Shown: positions 45,832 through 59,074, numbered from the stretch's first letter. The stretch is 64,000 bases of DNA from Tupaia tana (GCA_026018925.1 JAKSZU010000029.1:12729363-12793362), one strand, 5' to 3'. Translations and numbers: made by a program. Notes: generated by a model from the letters alone, not told the origin.

Positions 45832-46832
45832 ATGACAAGAAATCACCGCCGGATCATGAGAAATATGGGAAAACGAGAAAATATCTCTCCTTCAAGGGAA
45901 AAGAGTAACTCTCCTTCATCCACAAGCAGTTCAGTGAAAGTTATGGAAATGTCTGATAAGGAATTTAGAGCATTCATAATGTCGAAGCTAACAGAGATGG
46001 AAGAAAAGAGAGATAATGAACTGCTAAAGAGAAAGGAGAAAGAAGTTGACGAGTTTCAGGAGATGAGGAAATTCTTGCAAGACCTAAAAGAGGAATTACA
46101 CACTTTACAAAAGACTCAAACGGAACTGCTAGAGATGAAGTCTATAATACAAGAAGTCAAAATCTCCCTTGAAAGTATTAAAAGCAGATGAGATCATTCA
46201 GAAAATAGAATCTCAGATGTAGAAGAGAAAATGGCTGGCTTAGAAAAATCCACCATGAAGACAGAGAAAATGGCCCAAAAATTTGAGAATGATATGCAAG
46301 AAGTACTGGATACCATCAAACGTCCAAATATCCAGATAATTGGCATTCCAGAAGGTGAAGAGACCCATAAGGCCATTGATCATCTATTCCATGAAATCCT
46401 GCAAGAAAACTTTCCAAACCTAGAGAGGCATTCGAAGATCCAGTCCCAGGAAATACAAAGGACCCCAAATAGAATCAACCAAGAAGATCTTCTCCAAGAC
46501 ACATTATAGCCAGGTTGACCAAAACCGCAGACAATGACAAGATACTAAGATTGGCAAGAGAAAAACATCAAGTTACCTACAAAGGACATCCCATCAGGCT
46601 AACAGCAGATCTCTCATTGGAAACAATGCGAGTGAGGAGAGAATGAGAAAATATATTCAAAGTGTTAAGAGAGAAGCAATTTCAGCCAAGAATACTGTAC
46701 CCGGCAAGATTATCTTTCAGGTGGGAAGAAAAGACAAGAACATTCTCAGATAAACAAAACCTGAAAGAATTTTCCAGCACCAGACCAGATCTCCAAGAAG
46801 TTCTCAAGGGGGTGCTGTATCAAGAAAATTAA
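45832..46832 (+). pseudogene. L1-type ORF1 (ORF1p, RNA-binding chaperone), two lesions
   Basis: ORF1p is the trimeric RNA-binding protein of the L1 particle. The N-terminus is MTRNHRRIMRNMGKR. A long coiled coil runs from about residue 40 to 120. An in-frame TGA at 46189-46191 replaces the Arg of an SRSDHSENQ-type motif, a likely CGA-to-TGA decay. The frame resumes through the RRM-like part (KRPNIQIIGIPEGEE). A frameshift near 46498 precedes IIARLTKTADNDKILRLARE and the C-terminal domain (FQPRILYPARLSF and TRPDLQEVLKGVLYQEN). Length is about 333 codons, against roughly 338 in human ORF1p. Confidence 0.9.
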
Positions 46833-47519
46833 ACACAGATAAATGGAAATAAGAGTCCAAAAACTATGAAAATGGCCAACTTAATCAGAGGGACAAGTCT
46901 GGAGTTGAATATTATATCCCAGAATTTAATCAGGAAAATTGAACCAGAACAGAAGATAAAAGTACATGAGACTGATAGGTTCATGCACCTACCATTTGAA
47001 CAGAATCCTAACTTGTTTCCTGGCTTTAAGCAAAGTTCCTTGGCACTTCTTTGAGTTAAGTTAAAACTGGTTTTCTTAGTAGTAATGAGTGAACTCACCA
47101 TTGAAAGTAGTTAGATTATGTAAGAAATTGTGTGATCAATGCAATGTGGGTGGGAAGGGAATGAAGGACAATTGTAGACACTGGAGGTGGTATGAGAGGA
47201 GGGTGGGAAGGGACAGAGGGTCAGAAAGAGGGGTGGAAGTAATTCTAGGAACTAGTAATGGAAAATTTTTTGTAATGTGCATGATTGAGTCACTATGCAG
47301 TGTGTACTGGATGGTAGATTGCATTTTGTATGCTGTGATGAAGCTTAGAGAAGGAATGTAAATTGAGTTACAAAAAAAAAAGTTTCAGGAAAAAAATATA
47401 TATCTATTCAATGACTGCAGTAGGATATGTAGCCACAGCTAGGTGCTACTTTATAGGATGCATAAAGTAAGACTTGTGTTCATGGAAATGTGTGTATCAC
47501 CTCTGTTTGCTATGAGGGT

Positions 47520-47840
47520 ATTTGGATTGATTAGGGTCTTTGGTGATACAATAAAATGTGAGGAGAAAACAGTATAGAAAGCAAACATAGATACCAGAGA
47601 CAGTGTGGGAGGAGAGTGGGAGATGGCAGAGGGTAAGAGATAGGGAATCAAGGATGGGGGGAAAAAAAAAAAACAAAACATACAGAAGACAAGAAATGGA
47701 AGATCATTTGCAATAACATGTTTGTTGATGTGCTTGATTGAGACAATATATAGTGTACTCTGGATGGAAAATCTCATTTTGTATGCTGTAATGATGTTCA
47801 GTGAATGAATGCAAATAAATAAATTGAAATAAAATATATA
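47520..47840 (+). mobile_element. L1 3' UTR fragment
   Basis: It repeats the L1 end structure: GGAGAGTGGG block, C-rich/A-rich stretch, 'ctcattttgtatgctgtaat' and tail 'aaataaataaattgaaataa'. It is a 5'-truncated L1 insertion just after the half-L1. Confidence 0.78.
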
Positions 47841-47849
47841 TATATGTAC

Positions 47850-48635
47850 TCAGGAAATCCCTGCATTTCTCAAAACCAAGCCGACTCACCTGTGTTTTAT
47901 TTTGTGTTCATTAACCCATTAAAGGCATTGACTGAAGATAAGGCAGTGATGTTTACTTTATATTTTTGGTCTGAACTATAGCAATCTAATTAGAATTTAC
48001 TTTATTTGAAACAGTGCATTTTACTTATTCAGAGATATGTTAGTATGGCTTGTGTATACTTTAAAATAAGAATGTGTAACATTTTACATATTTTTAAAGT
48101 GATTTTTAAGGTCAGATGCTTTTGAAAGTCAGTGTTATTAGATTTAGTAGTGAGTTAAATTTTATCTTTGAATTCTTATTTTTGTTTTGTAATTTGCATT
48201 TTAGTTTTTCCCAGAGGACAGTTTTTCAGTCCGTAAAGATTTTTTTACGTGGGCCTTGGTGGAGAGCAAGGGGCAACACCTGCAGGTCTAAATTGGGGTG
48301 GGAGATTTTGATCCTTCTGAAACTTCAGAAGATTGGTTCCTGACTACCTTGTTATGAATGGCACAACTCGCACAATAAAGCAACTTTACTTACAACTTGA
48401 GTAACATAGGCATCAAAAACACTTACTTCAGAGATGTCCCTGATGGCTGCAGCCTCTACTCAGTTCCAGATAATAAACTTTTTAAGAAACTTGCCTTGGG
48501 CATGCATGTAATGTAGTTTGTACAGCAAATAGGCTGCACATGGTCACAATGCTTCTTGGTATGACTGTTTTTTTTTTTTCTTTGTCCTCTTGGAAGTGAG
48601 GACACAAGAAAGAAACTTAATCATTTTTTAAAATT
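47850..48635. other. Unassigned AT-rich interval
   Basis: No gene or repeat was recognised. The 'cacaataaagcaactttact' near 48370 looks like a poly-A signal context, so a 3' UTR retrocopy is possible but unsupported. Confidence 0.35.
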
Positions 48636-48638
48636 ATT

Positions 48639-48639
<1 letters not shown>

Positions 48640-48672
<33 letters not shown>

Positions 48673-48800
48673 TTAAATTTGACCACAGAGAGACAGAGAG
48701 AAGAAGAGTAAGAAAGCAAGCTGCCAGGTCTGGGGCTTCAACCATAGTAAACCATGTGGAAGTCCAGCACCTTAAACATGATGCCACTTGCTGGCCTCTG
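48640..48800 (-). mobile_element. Short-type tRNA SINE
   Basis: Reverse orientation: (TTA)n-like tail complement, 'aaatttgaccacagagag', head ending 'gccacttgctggcctc'. Confidence 0.78.
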
Positions 48801-49364
48801 AATTCTTTCTAATCTGTCAGACTGTTATATTTCATAATTATCTTTAGACAACTTCAAATCCACATAAAAACTGTAGAATTATTGTATATATGTGATTGGT
48901 AATGGTGTTTTTGCCAACTTACGAGAGGGATTAATGTAGAGGAGACATAATCAGCAAGACATTGTAAATTATGTCATTATAAGACTTAAAATAATTAAAG
49001 ACCAAATGACAGACAAAAGAAAAAGAAAGAAAATATTTCAGGAGCCGTGTCCAAACCCAGGAGACCAGACCAACCCAGAGATGCCTTCTCAGGACTTTTT
49101 TTTCTGCCTAAGGAAACTCTAGCCTCCCAAAGGAGACTTAGGAACTTGTGAGACCACTAGATGATGGGAACGTTTGCAGGATCATGGCCAGCCCAGGCAT
49201 TCTAGACTCCATGGCCTCCCAGGTCATTGCTACTCTTTCACAGTCACAGCAGGAGGAGGAACAGTGACCATGCTCAAGGGACTCTCAGGGAACCTCCTAG
49301 GCAGTCCTTAAAAATGGGCACTGCTCCAAACTATTGACTCAGAATGCCTTTAGTCATGTTTTGT
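48801..49364. other. Unassigned sequence
   Basis: No supported frame or known repeat. Confidence 0.35.
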
Positions 49365-49815
<451 letters not shown>

Positions 49816-49892
49816 GATACTCATGTAAGATCCTGCACCTTCACCAAATCACCTGCTTGCCCAGCATTATTCATCTTTAAAAGTTGTTTCAA

Positions 49893-49988
49893 AATGGTCA
49901 GCAGGTGGCATGGTGGTTATGGTGCTGAATTCTCACATGACTGACCATTGCTCGAGTCCTGGACCTGGCAGCTTGAATATCACACTGG

Positions 49989-50036
<48 letters not shown>

Positions 50037-50180
50037 ACAAAACACTGAAAGGGAAATGGAGGAGTCAAAATCAAAGGATAGCAAGTCCTCCTGGAGGGGC
50101 AATTTTTTCCTTTTCCTCTTTCTGTCTTGGTCTCTTTGCAGTGAGTGCATGCAGGTATAGAAAACCCCTTTCCCAATAAA
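49893..50180 (+). mobile_element. tRNA-derived SINE with (TG)n
   Basis: Head 'ggtcagcaggtggcatggtg'. The short GTGT stretch is expanded to about 46 bases at 49989-50034. Confidence 0.82.
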
Positions 50181-50185
50181 CATCA

Positions 50186-50600
50186 TTTATAAGTTTATTC
50201 TTTTCATGAGTAAATAAAACAAAGAGGGGGAGAAGGACATCCATAGACAGAGAAACAGGTACTCGAGTACCAACAGGATTTCAACACATTATCTACCCTC
50301 CCAACTCAGTCAGCTCCAGATTATGGGTACAAGTATTTTAAGGACACTCAGGTGGGCCTCCTAATGTGAACTCTAAACCATCCCCTGTTAGTTAATCTTG
50401 CAGTGTGTCATATGTTGTCACTTCATTATTATTCAGCCTCACATTTGTCACTTTTTGTCTCTTAGAAAATGGCCATTCTAACGATTAAAGTGAAACCTCA
50501 TTGTAGCTTTGATTTATATTTTGTTGGTAATTAGTGATGTTGGGGATTTTTTTCCGCATACTTGTTCATTGTATGTCTCCTTTAGAAATGTGTATTAATG
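50186..50600. other. Unassigned; probable old L1 scrap
   Basis: 'gccattctaacgattaaag' and 'tttgatttatattttgttgg' resemble the complement of old L1 C-terminal sequence. The assignment is weak. Confidence 0.35.
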
Positions 50601-50602
50601 AG

Positions 50603-50855
50603 ATCAGCAGATGGCAGCATGGTTATATCACTTGACTCTCACATGCCCACCTGTGGTTCTAATTCTGGACCTGGCAACTTGAAACTCACATCGAGCATGT
50701 GTGCCTGCATTCCCAAAATTCTGAGAAGAGAATGTAGGAGAAGGTATTGCAGCATGGCAATCCCCACAGGGGTGTGATTTCTCACTTTCTGTCTCTTTGT
50801 CTCTCTGGTGAGTGCACATGTCCTATAGCAAACCAATCTCTCTCTAAAAAAAGAA
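50603..50855 (+). mobile_element. tRNA-derived SINE
   Basis: Head 'gagatcagcagatggcagca', middle block and 'cctatagcaaaccaatctct' tail. Confidence 0.82.
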
Positions 50856-50947
50856 AGGATTATTTAAGTCTTTATTTAATTTTTGTAATTAGGATTTTTT
50901 GTTTTTTAATTTTTTGACTTTTTGTTGTTCTTAGGTTTATTGAGTTC

Positions 50948-50949
<2 letters not shown>

Positions 50950-50978
<29 letters not shown>

Positions 50979-53900
50979 GTTTTATTTCAGTTTCTTTTTT
51001 ACGTTCATTCACGTTATTTAGCTTGCAAAGTGAATATTCCAACATGTGTACATTTCTCACCAGTCCAGTTGACAATACTACAGAATTATCTTCAACAGGT
51101 TATTATTATCCATTATATTATCCATTTATCTGTCCCACAAATGCTTTGCCTCTCTACTTTTCTCCTTAATGTCATTCTTCAGATTCTACTTCTTCACCCA
51201 CCCTCTTCCCACACTGTATCTGGTATTCACAACCATTTACTATATTCTATACCCTTTAGTCATTCAATTTCAGTCATAGAGTGCGAACACTCAGTATATA
51301 ATAAGTGGAGACATACAATGTCTCTCCTTCATAGCCTGTCTTGTTTCACTCAGCAATAAATCTTCTATTTTAATCCACTTTCTGTCAAAAGCCAGGGTCT
51401 TCTTGTTTTTGATAGTTGAGTAGCATTGTATAGAGTATATGTGTCACACTTTTTTAATCCATTCATCTGTTCATGGGCAGTTGGGTTGGTTACATGTCTT
51501 AACAATTGTGAATAATGCCACAATAAACATCGATGTATAAGCACTTTTCTGACTAAGGATTCTTCTGTCCTTTGGGTAGATACCAAGGAGTGAGATTACT
51601 GGATCGTATGGTAGTTATATTTGTAGATCTTTGAGGAATCTCCAAAATGTTCTCCCCAGTGGTCAGAGCAATTTACATTCCTACCAGTAATGTAAGAGAG
51701 TTTCCCTTTCACAACCCCACCAGCACTTATCTTTTTTTTTTTTTTTTTTTTTTTATCTTAGTCATTCTGACTAGGGTTAGGTGGTATCTCATTGTGGTTT
51801 TGATCTGCATCTCCCTTACAATGAAGGACATTGAGCATTTTTTCATATGCCCCTTAGCTATTGGTATGTCATCCTTAGAGAGTGTTTTTTTTTTTCCCAA
51901 CTCATTCTCCTATAAGTCTTCTTTTTTTTTTTTTTTTTGAGAGGTTTTTGCTATAGGACATGTGTGCTTGCCAGAAAGACAGAGAGAGACAGAGAGACAA
52001 AAAGTGATAAATAACTCCCCAGGGTGGATGGCCACGCCACAATCCCTTCTCCATTCTCTTCTTGGGATCCTGGGCACGCATGTACATGCATCCGGTGTGA
52101 GTTTAAGCCACCGGATCTGTGACTCAAAGCACAGTTAAATCTATGGGAGTCCAGTGATATAGCCATTATGCCAGCTGCTTGAGTTCCTTCTGTATTCTGG
52201 TTATCAGCCCCTTATCTGACACATAGGTTACAAAAATATTTTCCCATTCTGAGGGCTGTTGATTCACACTTATTAGTGTGTCTTTTGCCATGCAGAAACA
52301 TCTTAATCTGATATAGTCCCACTTGTCTATTTTGGGGATTATTGACTGTGCTTCGGGGGTCTTATTTAAGAAGTCTTTGCCTACCCCAGTGTCTCCCAGA
52401 GTGGTCCCAGTGTTTTTCCAGCAGCAGTTTTATAGTTTGAGGTCTTAGGTTTAGATCTTTGATCTACTTTGAGTTGATTTTTGTCAATGATGAGAGATAG
52501 GGGTTCAGATTCATCTTTCTGAATGTGGATTTCCAGTTTTTCCAGCACCATTTGCTAAAGAGGTTTTCCTTTTCCCACTGGATTGACCAGTATCCTTTGT
52601 CAAAAATCAGTTGTCTGTATGTTTTGGAGTTTATTTTTGGGAACTCTATTCTGTTACATTGTTTCACCTGTTTTTGTGCCAATAGCATGCTGTATTAATT
52701 ACCACAGCTTTGTAATATATTTTTGGGTTAGGGAGTGAGATGCTGCCCACCCCACTCTTCTTGTGCAGGATTGCTTTGGCAATATGAAGTCCTCTCTGAT
52801 TTCAGACAAATTTTATGATTGTATTTTTTAGATCTGTGAAGAATGTGTCCTGATCAATCCTGTAATCAGGATTGCATTAAATATATAGATTAATTTGCAT
52901 AGAATTTTCATTTTGATTATATACATTCTTCCAATCCAGGAACATGGGGGATGTCCTTCCACATTTTTGTGTCATTTTCAATTTTTTTTTTTAGCTTCTT
53001 GTAATTTTCCTTATGGAGGTCTTTAACTCCTTTAGTTAGATTTATTGCTAGGTATCTTATAGTTTTCTTGGCTATGGTAAATGGAATTACTTTTTTCAGT
53101 TCTATCTCAGTCTGCCTGCTGTTCGTATATAGAAATGCTACAGATTTCTGTATGTTGATTTTGTATCCTGCAACTTTATTGTATTCATGTATTACTTCCA
53201 AGAATTTTTTTCATGGAAACCATTGGGTCTTCTATGTATATGATCATTCCATCTGTAGAGAGAATTTTACCTTTTCTCTTCCTATTTGAATGGCTTTTAG
53301 TTTATTCTCTTTTCTGATTGTGTTGGCGAAGACTTCCAGTACTATATTGAAAAGAAGTGGAGAAAGTGGGCATCCTTGTCTTGTACCCATTTTTAGTAGA
53401 AAAACGTCAGCTTTTCTCCATTCAGGATGAAGGTTGCTATGGGTTTTTCATAGATAGCTTTTATTGTGATGAGAAAGGACCCTTCTATACCGATTTTGCT
53501 GAGATTCTTGATCATGAAGGAATGTTGTATTTTATCAAATGCTTTTTCTTCATCAGTTGATATGGTCATATGTTTTTTATTGTTCTTTCTGTTTATATGG
53601 TGTATTAAATTTATGGTTTTGTATATGTTAAACCAACCTTGGATTCCTGGAATAAAGCCTACCTGGTGGTGATGTATAATCTTTTTTATAATTTGTTGGA
53701 TATAATTTGCTAGTATCTTATTGAAAATCTTTGCATCTGTATTCATCAGAGGTTTTGGTATATAGTTTTCCTTCCTTGTTCTATGCTTATATGTTTTAAA
53801 AATAATTGTGATGGAGGATTCTTGGAATAAATTAGGGAGTGATTCACCCTTTTGAATCTTTAGAAATAACTTGAGTAGAATGGGGGTTAACTCTTCTTTA

Positions 53901-55680
53901 AAAGATTTGTAGAATACAGCGGTGAAGCCATCAGAACCAGGGCTTTTCTTTGTTGGGAGGTTATTTATTACTGATTCAATCTCCTGGCTTTCTATGGACC
54001 TATTCAGACTTTCTATATCCTCCTGGCACAATCTTGGTAGATTATATATGTCCAGGAATTTGTGCATCTCATTCAGATTTTGTTTCTTGGCATATAGTTG
54101 TTCACAATATACTCTAATGATGTTTTGTATTTCTACTATGTCTGTTGTTATATTGCCTGCTTCATTGCAAATTTGATTTACCTGGTTTCTTTCTCTCCTC
54201 TTCTTAATAAGTTTCACTAGTGGTGTATTGATTTCATTTATCTTTTCAAAGAACCAGCTCTTACTTTCATTTATTTTCCATATAGTTGGCTTATTTTCTA
54301 TTTCATCTATTTTTACTTATATCTTTATTATTTTTTTCTCTTGGAGGTTTTTGCATTTCTTTGCTGTTGCTTTTCCAGTTCTCTGAGGTACAATTTTAGG
54401 TGATACATTTTTTTCTTCTTTCCATCTTCTTATGTGCACTAATTACTATGCACATATGACTTACGACTGCTTTTGTAGTGTCCCAAAGATTATGGAAACT
54501 CATGTCCTCTTTGTCATTGGCTTCCATGAATCTTTTGATTTCAGTCTTTATTTCTTCAGCAGCTGTGAAGTCATTCAGGAGTAGGTTATTTAGTTTCCAT
54601 CTATTTGTGTATTTTTGAGGATTTCTCTTGTAGTTAAAATTAAGTTTAATTCCATCATGGTCAGAGAAAATGTTGGTTATAGTTTCTATGCCTTTGAATT
54701 TATAGAGGCTTGCCTTGTGCCCTATCGTGTGGTCAATCTTTGAAAAGTTTCCATGAAGGGGTGAGAAAAAAGTGTATCTCATGGTTTTCAAGTGGAAAGT
54801 TCTATAGATGTCTGTTAAGTCCATTTGATTTAAGGTATCATTTTGATTCTTTATCTATTTACTTACTTTTTGTCTAGGTGGTCTGTCCAGAGGAGATAGA
54901 GGGGTGTTGAGGTCTCTAACAATTAGTGTGTTGCAGTCTATCTCTCCTTTTAGATCTAACAGTTTTTCCTTCACATATTTGGGTGCTCCTGTGTTAGGTG
55001 CATAGATATTTATGAGTGTTATGTCTTCTTGATCAATTAACACTTTTATTACAATATAGTGCCCTTCTTTGTCCCTCCATACAGTTTTTGCTTTAGAGCC
55101 TATTTTGTCAGAAATTATTTTCACAATTCCAGCTCTTTTTGGGGTCTCATTTGCATGGCATACCTTTTTCTAGCCCTTAACTTTCAATCTATGTATGTCT
55201 TTATCCATGAGAAGCATTTTTTGTAGGCAACAGATAGGTTTCTGATTTTTTTTTCCATTCAACCAGTCTGTTTTTCTTGATTGGAGAATTTAATCCATCA
55301 ACATTCAATGTTATTATTGATATTTCCGAACTTTTCAATACCTATAAGTTGACCGTTGTCTTGGTTGTCTTTTATTCCTTTTTTCTGGCTGTTCATTGTT
55401 TAGTTTTTTTGGAAGTACACTCTTCAGAGTTTCCTGAAGCGTTGGTCTGGTGTTGACCAATTCTTTGAGGTTTTATTTGTCTGAGAAGATTTTAATCTTT
55501 TTATCCCATATGAAGGATAATCTTACTGGATATAATAATCTTCATTGAAATTGTTTCTCTCTTAACATTTTCAATATGTCTTCCCATTTTTTTTTTTTTT
55601 GCTTGCATTGTTTCCATTGAATGTTCCAGTGTTAGCCGGATGGAATATTACAGAAATTTTGCTTAAATCTTTAATGTTTC
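50950..55680 (-). mobile_element. L1-D: minus-strand L1 with near-complete ORF2
   Basis: The 3' end is at the left with a (TTA)n tail complement (50952-50980), then 3' UTR (to about 51350). ORF2 spans about 51360-55370 and the C-terminal part of ORF1 about 55400-55670, where it is 5'-truncated. The ORF2 start region reads like NNITLNVDGLNSPIKKNRLV. The endonuclease (DKEGHYIVIKVLIDQEDITL; INIYAPNTGAPKYVKEKLLD) and RT ([40 protein letters not shown]) are well preserved. The longest intact piece is 274 residues (53393-54217). Several stops and frameshifts are present. A SINE lies at 51917-52185. Confidence 0.9.
51917..52185 (-). mobile_element. tRNA SINE inserted in L1-D ORF2
   Basis: Same orientation as the L1. 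It runs from poly-T and 'gagaggtttttgctatagga' to head complement 'gccattatgccagctgctt'. Confidence 0.88.
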
Positions 55681-55681
55681 T

Positions 55682-55862
55682 TTTTTCTTTTTAAAATATT
55701 TTTTATTTCATTTTCTTTTATACATTTAACCATGTTATTTAGCTTACAAAGGGAATATTTTAACATGTGAACATTTCTCCCTAGTCCAGTTGATAAAATT
55801 ATAAAATTATCTTTAACAGATAATTCCATATTTCTTTGTCCCATTAATGTTACTTAATAAAA
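55682..55862 (-). mobile_element. L1 3' UTR fragment abutting L1-D
   Basis: It repeats the L1-D end words: 'tatttagcttacaaagggaa' here and 'tatttagcttgcaaagtgaa' at 51017, then 'gtccagttgataaaatta'. It is a separate short truncated insertion at the 5' edge of L1-D. Confidence 0.8.
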
Positions 55863-55872
55863 CATGACTGCT

Positions 55873-56125
55873 GGAGTCAGCAGATGGTGTAATGGTTACA
55901 TCACTGGACTCTCACATAGTTATCTGTGATTTGATTCCCAGATCAGTGACTTAAAACTTATGCTGAGCACATGTGCCTGAATGCTTAAAGTTCTGAGAGA
56001 ATGGAGGAAGAAGGATTGCAGAGTGGCCATCCCCACTGGGGGATGATTTCTCACTTTCTGTCTCTGTCTCTCTGGTGAGCCCAAGTGCCCTATATCAAAA
56101 ATATCTCTCTCTCTAAAAAAAAAGA
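55873..56125 (+). mobile_element. tRNA-derived SINE
   Basis: Head 'ggagtcagcagatggtgtaa', middle block and tail 'tatatcaaaaatatctctct'. Confidence 0.82.
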
Positions 56126-57227
56126 AAAAAAGAAACATGACTCCTTCATGAGCCCCCATAGGATCCAAAGGATGGTGGTGGTAGCATGGGTCTCTGGAGG
56201 TAATGCAGAGGCCAGGTGTGCAGAGCTTAGCAGTTGTGGCCACCAGAATTGAAACAACAGTGGCTGCATAGTCACCTGAGTTGTCCCCTATAGCTGGAGC
56301 CCACCAAAGCATCAGCTTCAGGGCCCTCTTCCTCTTTCTTCTGTTCTCTGGTACCTGATCAGGACACCCCAGCCTTGCCCACAGCCACAAGAAGAGCACT
56401 CAGAAGCCTTACCACTGTCCATCCTCATGGATCTGGTATCATCCTGGACATGCAGGGGCCTTTGAGAGCAGCTGCAGCACCTTGGCACTGCTGGCTTAGT
56501 TTTGCTCAACCTCAGAGCACTATGCATGGGCCCTGTCCAGGGCAGTTAAATGTGGATGACAAGTAGAGTGGCCCAGCAGCAACTGGTGGCTACCCTTGAA
56601 GACTCAGACTAGGATCTACCTTCCAGGAGCAGTGGAGGGGCCAAAATGTTGGGGGTGGGGGATAAGGAGGTAAGTTTTTGGTGCCCAGAGTGCATTAGCT
56701 CAGTTTCTCAGGGAGTCCCTGCACAGCTGCTTTCTGGGTGGGGTCATGGCATAAAGTCATCCCTCAACACTCGCAACAGCAGCAGCAGACTGAAGGGCTC
56801 TAAAGACTCGATGAACAGCAGTTGCAAGGACAGTGGTGGCATCAGTAGGGACCAGCAGGCCAGAGGAGACCCCTCAGGATATGCTTGGTAATCAGCTTCT
56901 TACTAGTTCAACTCTCACTGCATGTATTTAGAGAACTTAAGTGTCCTGTGTGTGTCACATTTGTACCCATAGGTGACATGGATGCATATGTAATATGTTG
57001 TAATATGTTGAGCAAAGCCAAAAGTCACCTATCATGTGGATGTACTGAGTAAAGATGCTGGAAATGTGCACTGTGCCTTGAGGAGTTGCAGCAGGGAGAT
57101 ACTATAGCATGAGTGCCTTGTTTCTGCATGTACCGTAAAGGCTGCTTAGGTGAATGAGAGATCTTTTCCTGAACATTCTTCAGATTAATCATTACATTTT
57201 TGTTTTATAGGTTTGCTCGACATTATT
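56126..57227. other. Unassigned GC-richer interval, possible host-derived sequence
   Basis: About 1.1 kb, clearly GC-richer than its surroundings, with no L1 or SINE words. Short frames exist on both strands: minus 55920-56399, whose SINE-independent part reads DQVPENRRKRKRALKLMLW; plus 56646-56891, with RLKGSKDSMNSSCKDSGG. None was recognised. It could be a decayed retrocopy or unique sequence. Confidence 0.35.
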
Positions 57228-57480
57228 TTAAAGAGATATTTTTGCTATAGGGTAGATACTCTCACTGGAGAAGCAGAGAAACAAAGGAGACAGAAAGTGA
57301 AAAATTATTCCTGGGGAATTGCCAATGCAGAATTTCCTACTGTGTTATTTTCCTCTTGGGATATTTGACTTTCATAAACATATGACCAGTGTGCATTTCA
57401 AGTGACCAGGTCTGTGACTCAAACTGTAGTCAACCTGATGGGAGTCCAACTCCTTAACCAATATGTCACCTACTGGCCTT
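57228..57480 (-). mobile_element. Old tRNA SINE
   Basis: Reverse orientation, diverged, ending 'atgtcacctactggcctt'. Confidence 0.75.
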
Positions 57481-57714
57481 AGTTTGCTTCTCTGTTTATG
57501 ATGCTTAAAAACCAAGAGGATATGAGGATATCCTCAGGAAGAACAAAAATGTAGCCACACTCAAGACACAATCTGAGTTATGTGAGACTTCGTAGTGGGA
57601 TGGACAATCAGGAAGAAAAAAAAATCCTGCTAAACAGAGGAGAGTGACCATAGAACTCAGTGCACCCAACATGAATATAAAGACACACAGGGATTCTGAA
57701 AATGCTGCACAATC

Positions 57715-57985
57715 TTTTTTTTTTTTTTTTTTTTTTTTTGCTATAGGTCACATGTGCTCGCCAGACAGAGAGAGACTGAGAGATAGAAAGCGAGAAATCA
57801 CCCCCCCCCCCAGGGGAGATGGCCACGCAGCAATCCCTTCTCCTCCATTCTCCTCTTGGGATCTTGGGCACGCACACACACGCGCCCAGCGTGAGTTTTA
57901 AGCCACCGGGTCCGAGACTCAAACCATGGTCAGCTACATGGGAATTCAGCAACATAGCCATTACACTAACTGCTGGATCCAACAA
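57715..57985 (-). mobile_element. Young tRNA SINE
   Basis: Poly-T of about 24, then a CpG-bearing near-consensus body; an internal C-run of about 11 lies at 57801-57811. Confidence 0.9.
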
Positions 57986-57995
57986 TCCTTTTTTT

Positions 57996-58275
57996 TCTTT
58001 TTTTTTTTTTAGAGAGTTTTTTGCCATAGGGCACGTGAGCTCACCAGACAGAGACAGAGAGACAGAGAGACAGAAAGCAAGAAATCACCTCCCAGGGGGG
58101 ATGGGAGGATGGCCACACTGCAATCCCTTCTCCATTCTCCTCTCGGGATCTTGGACATGCACCCACATGCGCCCGGCGTGAGTTTAAGCCACCAGGTCTG
58201 AGACTTGAATCGCGGACAACCACGTGAGAGTTCAGCAACATAGCCATTACGCTAACTGCTGGTCCCTGGTCCCCA
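57996..58275 (-). mobile_element. tRNA-derived SINE
   Basis: Reverse-oriented near-consensus copy directly beside the previous one, separated only by 'aacaatcc'-like sequence. Confidence 0.9.
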
Positions 58276-58461
58276 CAATCTTAATAGTCACCTACACAGG
58301 TAATACTGATAACCATTCTGTACTGAGACACTGATTTATACAATGACATTTTTAAGTTCTCAAAAATAGTACACTTAATTTTGTTTTAATTTCATGTCTC
58401 TCTTTCCACCCAATATAGTATTTCTATATTAATGTAAATTTAAAAGAATGTAATTCACTTT

Positions 58462-58720
58462 TTTAAGAATTTTTAACATAGGGTATGTGCACTTGTGAGA
58501 GAGAGAGAGAGACACAGAGACAGAGACAGTGAGAAGGAAAATGAGAAATCAGCCTCCTAGAGAGATGGCCTCAATCCCTTCTCCATTTTCCTCCTGAGAT
58601 TTTTTGGCATGCATGCCCACCAACTCAGTATGATCTTCAAGCCACTGAGTCTGGGACTTGAATTGTGGTTGGCCATGTGGGAGTCCAGTATATTAACTAC
58701 TTCATCCCCTGCTGGCCCCG
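58462..58720 (-). mobile_element. tRNA-derived SINE
   Basis: Reverse-oriented diverged copy ending 'catcccctgctggccccg'. Confidence 0.82.
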
Positions 58721-58734
58721 ATAGTCAACTCTAT

Positions 58735-58978
58735 TTTTTAAGAGAGAGATTTTTGCTATAGGATGTATGTACTTGCCAGAGACAGAAAGACAAAATGTGA
58801 GAAATCACCTCCCAAGGGGCATAAATACAATTTCTTCTTCTACATTCTCCTCTCAGGATTTTGGGCATGCACACACATGAATCTGGTGTGAGTTTCAATC
58901 CACCAGGTCCAGAACTCAAAGTGTAGTCCACTGCTTGGGAACCGAGCACATTAACCACTGTGCCACCCGCTGACCCAC
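58735..58978 (-). mobile_element. tRNA-derived SINE
   Basis: Reverse-oriented diverged copy ending 'gtgccacccgctgaccca'. Confidence 0.82.
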
Positions 58979-59041
58979 ATTTTTTTAAGACTATGAGTTA
59001 AAAATTTAAAGTTCTGCAAGCTACAATTAATTTAATGGGTA

Positions 59042-59049
<8 letters not shown>

Positions 59050-59074
<25 letters not shown>

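Larger units (their letters stand above)
45083..47372 (+). mobile_element. Half-L1 (HAL1-like) element: 5' UTR, ORF1, 3' UTR, no ORF2
   Basis: A monomeric 5' UTR (45083-45831) leads to a complete-length ORF1 (45832-46832). About 540 bp of 3' UTR follows directly, ending with 'cattttgtatgctgtgatg' and a poly-A at 47370-47380, without any ORF2 coding sequence. HAL1 elements of this layout are known in mammals and depend on L1 ORF2p from other copies. No TSD was found. ORF1 has only two lesions, so it is not ancient. Confidence 0.78.
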
